Assembly (NCBI RefSeq): GCF_035083965.1
Contig: NC_089739.1
Span: 11,458,001 to 11,522,000, forward strand
Direction of reading: 5' to 3'
Source: Branchiostoma lanceolatum
Lineage: Eukaryota > Chordata > Leptocardii > Amphioxiformes > Branchiostomatidae
Length of the DNA: 64,000 nucleotides
The translations under genes were made by a program, and so were the position numbers. The notes beneath the pieces are model-generated. The model was not told the DNA's origin and did not search any database. It saw only the letters and a list, made by a program, of their open reading frames with translations. Below are positions 60,401 through 64,000 of the stretch, piece after piece; position 1 is the first letter of the stretch, and the number at the start of each line of letters is the position of its first letter.

Positions 60401-60772
60401 CTGAAGAAACAATAATAGTCTGGGGCGGCTCATTGGTTGTACCATGCTCTGTAGGTATCTCTACTGTTGTTTGAGATGTTTCAGAGTCAACTGTAGTTTC
60501 AGGTTCATGATCAGTGTATGTAGTCACTATGACTGGCATTCCTAAAGCTTCAGTCTCCATTGTTGTTGTGGAAGGTGCTTCGGTCGTCATCATTGTTTTC
60601 TCTGAAGAAACGATGATAGTTTGGGCTGCAGCGGTTGTTGTAGGCTCTGAAGTCATCACTACTGTTCTTTGAGATGCTTCTGAGAAAACCATTGTCGCCG
60701 GTTCAGTAGTGGCCTCAGTTACAACATCCGGTTGAAACGTTGTTAAAGCCATCGGATTCTTACCCTGGGCAA
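48431..60772 (-). CDS. Gene 1 exon: 12.3-kb giant Thr-rich mucin exon, interrupted by one TAA
   Basis: This is a 12,342-bp phase 1-1 exon (4,114 codons). The proposed acceptor TTCCTTTACGAG precedes TTGCCCAG (VAQGKNPMALTTFQPD) and the donor is ACTGAAG|GTAACA. It contains, in order: 183- and 195-bp repeats with TIIVSSEKA and TLTTDTDHELET; SEAP/SEAS 11-residue repeats; a 120-bp repeat (STTNLATEPLSTMAMTSEAT); blocks with FKTVLMTEATTKATPTERST; and an end shared with gene 2 (STAPYTTQITTGFTSVLPTT). A TAA at 57672-57674, about codon 1033, is the only stop; the frame is open on both sides, 35 codons before the next downstream Met. The acceptor is the least certain edge. Confidence 0.7.
52905..53690. 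repeat. 120-bp coding tandem repeat in the gene 1 giant exon
   Basis: Six to seven copies of a 40-codon unit encode STTNLATEPLSTMAMTSEAT plus AEGATSIKDETTPK, with scattered substitutions and a preserved frame. Confidence 0.85.
53930..57010. repeat. 33-bp coding repeats (11-residue TTEPTSEASTV type)
   Basis: Two long runs (about 53.93-55.67 and 56.50-57.01 kb) of an imperfect 33-bp unit share the pattern T-E/K-P/S-T-S-E-A-S/P. The same unit makes up exon 46927-48177 and the gene 2 mini exon. Confidence 0.85.
57672..57674 (-). other. In-frame TAA inside the gene 1 giant exon
   Basis: Reading ACG GAG GCA ACG ACG TAA ACA GGA, the upstream 1,032 codons and the downstream 3,081 codons are in one frame. 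No phase-compatible intron around it is obvious. Confidence 0.85.
59240..60240. repeat. 183/195-bp coding tandem repeats in the gene 1 giant exon
   Basis: Three nearly identical 183-bp copies (61 codons, with SKISQTTVEIPKEPST and ATSTKTEPSTLTTDTDHEL) lie beside two nearly identical 195-bp copies (65 codons, with TMETERLETAATLTTDTDHE). Less similar relatives continue to about 60.55 kb. Two size classes that each stay multiples of three indicate separate recent expansions. Confidence 0.85.
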
Positions 60773-61492
60773 CTCGTAAAGGAAGTGTTCCTACTGTGAC
60801 ATGTCTAGCAGCTTGAATGGTGGATTGACCCCCATAAACACATAAATTCATAAAAGGATTAGACCGTCTCCCAGCCCAGAACAATGGCTGGGACAGATTA
60901 CCATAATACTGGTAAAGAAATTCAAAATTTTTCTGTACTGGTGTTCATAGGAACATTATCAAACCATGCAGAATGACTCAGATAACTGATCCAAGGAGGT
61001 TTCAATCAAATAAGATCCCTTGGATAATCCAGACAATACTATCTACAACTTTCAGGTTTTGGAAAATCAAGCTTGTTCAAATTTTAAAATCAACCCTGAC
61101 AGTTTAGTGTCAGAGTATCTAATTGTATCTACATTTCCAACTTGAAAATGTCTTTCCCACATTAGCGTTGGTAATTGTGTGTCTAGAAATATGACTTGTA
61201 ATTTTGGGTTATCTGTATCTGTGTCTACTTGTAGTCTAAGAAACCAGTATAGACTGTAGAACTGTACACATAACTGCCAGCCAATGTCTCAAACTAAACC
61301 ACAAGCCATTGTTGCCATTACTTTATTTCTGGGCTAAGTGTCCTTCTTGATGTGTAGCCATACTTTAATTTCTGATATCTGTTGTTATTTCAAACATAAG
61401 TTGAAGAGTAACTTGTACATGGTGAACTGTCTCTGGCAGGCCTCCACTGATGTGCACTGTACGGCTGCCAGCAGCACACTGAAGCCTATAGT
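60773..61492 (-). other. Presumed gene 1 intron
   Basis: About 0.7 kb of AT-rich sequence without recognisable exon or repeat. The donor for the exon above is unresolved, so the exact intron limits are open. Confidence 0.4.
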
Positions 61493-62697
61493 TTACATTA
61501 TCCAGCCTTTATATAGTTTTACTGGGGTCTTTAATATTCCTGTAACAGCCGTTGTAGGTTGCGGAGTTGTCGTGGTTAAGACATCCATGGCCATTGTGGA
61601 CATCTGAGTCGAACTTTCTGTAATCGTTCTTGCCTCTGGAAAGAGATTATCTGCTGTTTTTAAAGATCCCGTGCTCATTCTTGTTGTTGTAGAATCTTTT
61701 GTAGTTAGTGGTCTCTCTGTAGAAGCAAGGATAGTCTGGGTAGCAGCCGTTGTTGAAGGCTCGGTGGTAATGTTTACCGTTGCCAAAGGTTTTGTGGTCA
61801 GTGATGGAGCCGGTGGCGTAGAGTACGGTGTGGTCCCACCTTGTTCAGTTGTTGGAACAATTGACACTGCTGTTGTAGAGCCTTGTATCTGTTTTGCGCC
61901 TATCTGAGGCGAAACATCAAGGGTCGTTTGTGTACCTGCAACGTCTTCTATCCAAGTGGCATGAGTTTCTTTTGTAGAGTCCACACGTTCTTGACTTGCT
62001 TCAGCGCGCCCTATATCAGTTGAGGTGGGGGTTGTCACAAATAAAAGGGCCCTTTTGGGGCGTACGCGCATTGCTTTTTTGGTAGATATGTCGGACTTAT
62101 CTAGTGCAGTACTGTACACTGGTTTTGTTTCAATGTTTTTGTTTCCTTTCAGATTTGTCAGCTTCTCATAAGGCGTGCCTTGAGTCTTGTGCTCTTCTTT
62201 GATTCTAATCTTACCCTTGGTGGTACTATTTTTATCTTTGCTGATGTCTTCAGCGTTTCCTTCAAATAATACTTCCTTAATAGATGTTTCATTTTCTCTA
62301 TGTTGGCGTTGAGGGTTTGCAGGTTTGTGTCTTTTAAACATATTCCTATTATATAATGTGTTCTTGGTGTAATTCTTCGCTGGTGATTTTTCATACTCAA
62401 TTCTTTCCGTTTGAACGCCGGTACGTTGTACGAGCAAATTTGAACCGTGGTTCTTAACTTTTTCTCCAAGCGGTAATGTTCTCCTCCTCGAATTTCCGTA
62501 TGTATCGTTGGCGAAGTGTTTGTACCCATATCTTTTATTAGAATGTTCATTGTCAAGAGATGCAGAAGGCGGACTTTCAGACGTTGATGTTCTTGTAACA
62601 GACAGGTCTTCTATTATTGTTTCCAATCTAAGTGCAGGTGATGATACTGTGGGGTGTGTAGACGGCTGTGCTGTAGACGTCCCTCCTCCGAAAAGAT
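61493..62697 (-). CDS. Gene 1 amino-terminal exon: basic segment plus short mucin part
   Basis: The acceptor TATTGTCTAG precedes ATCTTTTCGG in phase 1, giving DLFGGGTSTAQPSTHPTVSS. SPALRLETIIEDL follows and matches SPAVTLERLIQDF of gene 3 exon 2. The next 200 residues are rich in Lys, Arg and Asn (KRHKPANPQRQHRE, KGKIRIKEEHK) and hold RVRPKRALL, a furin-type R-X-K-R site. Then comes the mucin signature VSIVPTTEQGGTT and a short Thr-rich tail. The frame is open to TAA at 61493. I could not find a convincing phase-1 GT donor near its end (only a GC or weak options), so the low boundary given is the stop codon. Confidence 0.65.
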
Positions 62698-62814
62698 CTA
62701 GACAATAATATAGAACAATCTCCTGTATTATACTTTGACCAACGTACCAGAAGATGTAAGAAAATTAGTACGCGCCCGTTCTAAGTTCATCTCATCTATA
62801 CCATCTATCTAGAA

Positions 62815-63520
62815 GGTATCTAACTGGACTGCGGCATTTTGGCGACACATTGTTGCGGCAACATTGCGAATGTTTCGCCAATTTTCCCTTGCAGTCACAC
62901 TGACCTGCGACGCGTTGGCGAATGAAGCCCAGTTGAGCAGATAATTGGAAATGGCAGTGTTGCACTGAATAAAAAACCAATGTAACATTATCGGAATACA
63001 TCAAAAAGAAAATTGCACTGATAAAAGGATGTTCGCTTATAAAACTTGGCACAATATTGGTAACATGTGAAACATACGAATACGAATTGAAAGACTCGAA
63101 CTTTGAATTACTTTTCACATAATAAATGGTGCCTTACCTATTGGCAACTAATGGCCTCCAATAGGGGACCAGCATTCGAGTCTAGTTCACGTCTTGTTCG
63201 CGTCTAGGTCACGCTAGCCTGGAGTCCAGCCTTGCTGTCTTTGGCCCGCTCTCCCAAGATCCACCAGTCTGCCAAAAAGCGGATCTTGGGGAGTGGGCGA
63301 AAGCTAACAAGGCTGGACTCCAGGCTAATAGTTCACGTCATTCGTAGCATTTCTGCCCATTGTGTTGTATTTCACTTGAAAAACAATTCCCCATTTTAAG
63401 CGGCACATTGGCGTCCATTGCCGTCTAGTTTGCGTCAAATTGGCGATTTGGGGTGTCACGTTGGAGAAGTCATTTGCAAGCAGTCGCCAACGTGCCGCAG
63501 TCCAGTGGGATATCCGCTTA
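62815..63520. mobile_element. Possible non-autonomous element with imperfect terminal inverted repeats
   Basis: CTGGACTGCGGCATTTTGGCGAC near 62826 (quoted as ACTGGACTGCGGCA then TTGGCGAC) is inverted near 63486-63510. The right arm reads ACTGGACTGCGGCACGTTGGCGAC on the opposite strand, in two parts. The arms enclose about 0.65 kb that includes the 113-bp palindrome. Coding capacity is absent. Boundaries and target duplication are not resolved. Confidence 0.4.
63215..63327. mobile_element. MITE-like palindrome
   Basis: There are perfect 20-bp inverted arms (TAGCCTGGAGTCCAGCCTTG at 63215-63234 and its reverse complement at 63308-63327) and further inner pairing (CCAAGATCC with GGATCTTGG). The total length is 113 bp with no coding capacity, which fits a miniature inverted-repeat element or a strong hairpin. 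Confidence 0.75.
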
Positions 63521-63848
63521 ACCATTTCCCTCATATATTTTCACAGGTGCGCATCTGAAAACGAGTACAGACAACCAGAGAGCCCGAATGATTTATCAGT
63601 AATCTAACAAAAAAACAGATCTCACCGACGATAAAAGTGTTTTGTCTGTCTGCAACTTGGTTAAGCCTTCCAGTGACTCGTCCACCCGTAATTATAGTAC
63701 TTAAGTGGAAGACAATGGACCACTTGTGGAAGTCTGACCCCACCCTTCCTGCAAATGTTAGATAGTCTTCACACCTTATTGTCACCTTTTGACATTTCTT
63801 GACAACAGTCAACATTTTATTATGTTTTTGATATACATGGAGGACGAG

Positions 63849-64000
63849 AGAGAGAGAGAGAGAGATACGGAGAGAAAGAAAGAGAGGGGTAGACAGAAAG
63901 CACGAGAGAAAAAAAGGAGACAAAGAAAGAGAGACAGGAATGGAAAATGACAGAGGTAGGGGGGAAGAGAGCGAGATACAGAGAGCGACAGAGATAGGGA
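63849..64000. repeat. GA-rich microsatellite region
   Basis: It contains a GA dinucleotide run followed by irregular GAGAGA/GAAAGA purine-rich sequence up to the window edge. Confidence 0.9.

Larger units (their letters stand above)
46927..62697 (-). other. Gene 1 locus: three mucin exons, 5' end not found; contains an in-frame stop
   Basis: The order is amino-terminal exon (to 62697), 12.3-kb Thr-rich exon (48431-60772) and TSEAS exon (46927-48177). A signal-peptide exon like those of genes 2 and 3 is not present up to 64000, so the start is presumably upstream of the window. A TAA at 57672-57674 interrupts the giant exon. No exon downstream of 46927 was found. Confidence 0.6.
62698..64000. 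other. Region upstream of gene 1 exon, no signal exon recognised
   Basis: It contains a MITE-like palindrome, a pair of long inverted repeats and a GA-rich microsatellite. A minus-strand open frame at 63531-63923 crosses a donor-like site near 63622 (TCGTCG|GTGAGA), but it starts in GA-repeat sequence and has no recognisable family, so I do not call it. Confidence 0.5.

Noticed and set aside
62792-63118. Minus-strand frame with Cys-rich tail (CDCKGK, QCCRNN)
   Set aside because: It lies within the inverted-repeat element arm, with no homologue recognised and no splice or start support.
63531-63923. Minus-strand frame with MLTVVKKCQKVTIRC and a donor-like site, as a first exon of gene 1
   Set aside because: Its only signal-like stretch is encoded by GA-repeat DNA. 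It does not resemble the signal exons of genes 2 and 3, and its phase relation to 62697 was not convincing.

Overview
The window is eukaryotic: genes are split into exons with GT-AG introns, intergenic DNA is AT-rich, and there are minisatellites and MITE-like palindromes. An invertebrate deuterostome, possibly a cephalochordate (amphioxus), is my best guess, but this rests only on the general look of the repeats and is weak. Every coding signal I can support lies on the minus strand, so genes read from high to low coordinates. The long plus-strand reading frames are antisense shadows of Thr/Ser/Pro repeat DNA.

The locus is a tandem cluster of giant secreted mucin-like genes, called here genes 1, 2 and 3 in transcription order. 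Gene 1 (about 62.7-46.9 kb, its 5' end not found) has an amino-terminal basic and mucin exon, a 12,342-bp Thr-rich exon and a 417-codon exon of 11-residue repeats. Gene 2 (44.6-32.0 kb) has a signal-peptide exon, a 7,023-bp mucin exon, a 2,019-bp Thr-rich exon and a 31-codon exon of the same 11-residue repeat. Gene 3 (30.0 kb to beyond the left edge) has a signal-peptide exon, a 4,302-bp mucin exon and a 6,549-bp Thr-rich exon. These are followed by at least twelve tandem copies of a two-exon, 196-residue unit that I do not recognise (exon A always 276 bp, exon B always 312 bp). Genes 2 and 3 are clear segmental paralogues: promoter, signal exon, minisatellite-bearing intron 1, mucin exon and the next intron all match.

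Every internal boundary I could place is phase 1, so each exon is a symmetrical 1-1 cassette that can be duplicated, lost or skipped without shifting frame. This fits the large variation in exon and repeat number. Two cassettes carry an in-frame stop: TAG at 41821-41823 in gene 2 and TAA at 57672-57674 in gene 1. I found no carboxy-terminal exons for genes 1 and 2. They may therefore be decaying copies, short genes ending by read-through, or alternative 5' ends of one large transcription unit that finishes in the A/B array.

The predicted products are secreted proteins of thousands of residues, dominated by Thr/Ser/Pro stretches typical of dense O-glycosylation. In gene 3 these lead into a repeated globular, probably beta-rich, domain. 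A mucosal or surface-coat role is an inference from composition only. The strongest candidate for something undescribed is the A/B domain array together with the cassette-style cluster.
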